NCBI GenBank assembly: GCA_902466275.1
Contig: CABQQJ010000090.1
Span: forward strand, 1 to 5,017
Length of the DNA stretch: 5,017 nucleotides
Source of the DNA: an uncultured Veillonella sp.
GTDB lineage: Bacteria > Bacillota > Negativicutes > Veillonellales > Veillonellaceae
Direction of reading: 5' to 3'
Shown here: in pieces, positions 4,125 to 5,017 of the stretch
Numbering within the stretch: position 1 is the first letter of the stretch
Layout of the letters: each line of letters opens with the position of its first letter
Notes under the pieces: model-generated
Databases searched by the model: none
Seen by the model: the letters and a program-made list of their open reading frames with translations, nothing else
What the model was told of the DNA's origin: nothing
Made by a program: the position numbers and the translations under genes

Positions 4125-4826
4125 ATGTTAAATGTTACTTTTTTAGCTCATAGCGGCTTCCTCGTAGATGATGGTAAGCGTTGCTATGTGTTTGATTATT
4201 ATAAAGATCCTAATAATATAGTTTGGCAATTAGCTAAACGCGGTCGTGAGCTTTGGTTCTTTGTGAGCCACACTCATGGTGATCACTTCAATCCGTCTAT
4301 TACGGAGTTTGATGGGCCCCAAACTCGTTATATTTGCCATCAAGATGTACCGTTAGAGGGCAAGGTGAAGAAATGTATTACCATGCGCCCTGGCCAAGAT
4401 GCTACACTTGATGATGTAGGCATCCATATGTATGGTAGTACCGATGAAGGCGGTTCTTTCTACGTAAAGACAAATACTGCCAATATTGATTCTGATTCTA
4501 TCTTCCACGCCGGTGACCTCAATTGGTGGCATTGGCTTGGCGATACGCCGGAGAATAATGCTGATGCAAAGCGTATGGCATGGCGTGAGTTCAAAGAATT
4601 GGATGGTTTGTCTGTCGATGTAGCGATGTTCCCTGTAGATAATCGTTTGGAAGACGCTATGGAGTGGGGCGCCATTGAGTTTTTACGCCGCGTAGAGGTG
4701 AAAAAAGCTTTTATTCCTATGCATCTAAATGGTCCACTATGGACGCCATCCGTGTATTTTAAAGCGCTCTTTGGTGATGTCCCTGTATGGGAACCTCAAA
4801 AAGAAGGCGATGAATGCACATTTTAA
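4125..4826 (+). CDS. Metallo-beta-lactamase-fold metal-dependent hydrolase
   Basis: This 233-aa protein is probably a cytoplasmic zinc-type hydrolase; the substrate cannot be told from sequence. The metal-site motif HxHxDH is seen as SHTHGDH (H49, H51, D53, H54). It is followed by HAGDLNWW (H128, D131) and by FIPMHL (H200), so all the usual ligand positions are filled. The N-terminus (VTFLAHSGFLV) is the typical first strand of this fold, including an early His-Ser-Gly. I chose ATG 4125 over the in-frame TTG at 4116, because AGAGG (4109-4113) is 11 bases from the ATG but only 2 from the TTG; 11 is slightly long. A tryptophan-rich stretch (residues 134-137) after the second metal motif may line the substrate pocket and mark a subfamily. 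There is no signal peptide. It has its own promoter, and no functional tie to the neighbours is evident beyond position. Confidence 0.88.
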   Translation: MLNVTFLAHSGFLVDDGKRCYVFDYYKDPNNIVWQLAKRGRELWFFVSHTHGDHFNPSITEFDGPQTRYICHQDVPLEGKVKKCITMRPGQDATLDDVGIHMYGSTDEGGSFYVKTNTANIDSDSIFHAGDLNWWHWLGDTPENNADAKRMAWREFKELDGLSVDVAMFPVDNRLEDAMEWGAIEFLRRVEVKKAFIPMHLNGPLWTPSVYFKALFGDVPVWEPQKEGDECTF

Positions 4827-4878
4827 CTGAAGTGTTAATCGGATGCTCTAGCAGATGATGGATACACATATTAAATAT

Positions 4879-4909
4879 ACTTTCACAAGTTGTTGTAGTA
4901 TGTGAAAGT
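4879..4909. other. Inverted repeat downstream of the hydrolase gene
   Basis: ACTTTCACA (4879-4887) and TGTGAAAGT (4901-4909) form a perfect 9-bp stem around a 13-base loop. There is no T-run on the plus side, so it is a poor terminator. It lies about 75 bases upstream of the next likely start codon, so it may instead be an operator for that gene. Confidence 0.4.
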
Positions 4910-4981
4910 TCGTGGCCTCTATGGTCACTACGTTATATGGGGAGAGTCTGTATACGTAATTTAGTAAGTTAGGATCAAGTG

Positions 4982-5017
4982 ATGATGAAAACTAAACCAG
5001 TGGCAACCACCCTGTTG
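4982..5017 (+). CDS. Start of an unidentified gene, cut by window edge
   Basis: Two consecutive ATG codons (4982, 4985) open a frame of 12 codons that runs off the window, reading MMKTKPVATTLL. AGGAT (4971-4975) lies 6 bases before the first ATG, acceptable for a ribosome binding site, and an in-frame stop (4970-4972) lies just upstream. The early lysines followed by small and hydrophobic residues could be the start of a signal peptide or membrane anchor, but too little is visible to say. This could also be a chance opening. Confidence 0.4.
   Translation, partial: MMKTKPVATTLL

Noticed and set aside
4460..4675. Minus-strand frame inside the hydrolase gene
   Set aside because: It is antisense to conserved metal-site motifs of the hydrolase, with no independent support.

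Overview
The window looks like chromosomal DNA from a low-GC member of the Firmicutes. Veillonella or a close Negativicutes relative is my best guess. It rests on A/T-rich spacers, strong AGGAG-type ribosome binding sites, extended -10 promoters and the mix of genes, and no single diagnostic marker is present. No phage, CRISPR, tRNA or rRNA gene or intact mobile element is visible.

Layout, left to right. The 3' part of a di-iron RIC (YtfE/ScdA-type) iron-sulfur repair protein runs in from the left edge and is followed by an intrinsic terminator (590-620). A regulatory-looking spacer with a large dyad (712-741) leads to an unrecognised 264-aa protein (806-1600). After only 31 bases comes a cysteine-type glutathione peroxidase (1632-2195), probably in the same transcript. 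A strong bidirectional terminator (2198-2234) separates it from a convergent LigB/YgiD-type extradiol dioxygenase on the minus strand (2345-3139). A 440-base divergent control region with several short repeats, a good extended -10 promoter and a foldable leader leads to a small HxlR/DUF24 regulator with a single N-terminal cysteine (start re-called to 3580). A metallo-beta-lactamase-fold hydrolase follows with its own extended -10 promoter (start re-called to 4125). The first 12 codons of another plus-strand gene probably begin at 4982.

Functional reading. Three or four of the genes fit defence against oxidative, nitrosative or electrophile stress in an anaerobe: Fe-S centre repair, peroxide reduction, a ring-cleavage-type dioxygenase, and a cysteine-bearing HxlR regulator divergent from that dioxygenase. 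The last pair recalls the known link between DUF24 regulators and catechol/quinone dioxygenases in Bacillus, and is the most testable hypothesis here. The shared theme is inference. Terminators and separate promoters show that these are several transcription units, not one operon.

I see no clearly new multi-gene system. The least explained items are the 264-aa protein, which may be an internally duplicated PH-like fold, and the repeat-rich divergent region with its structured leader.
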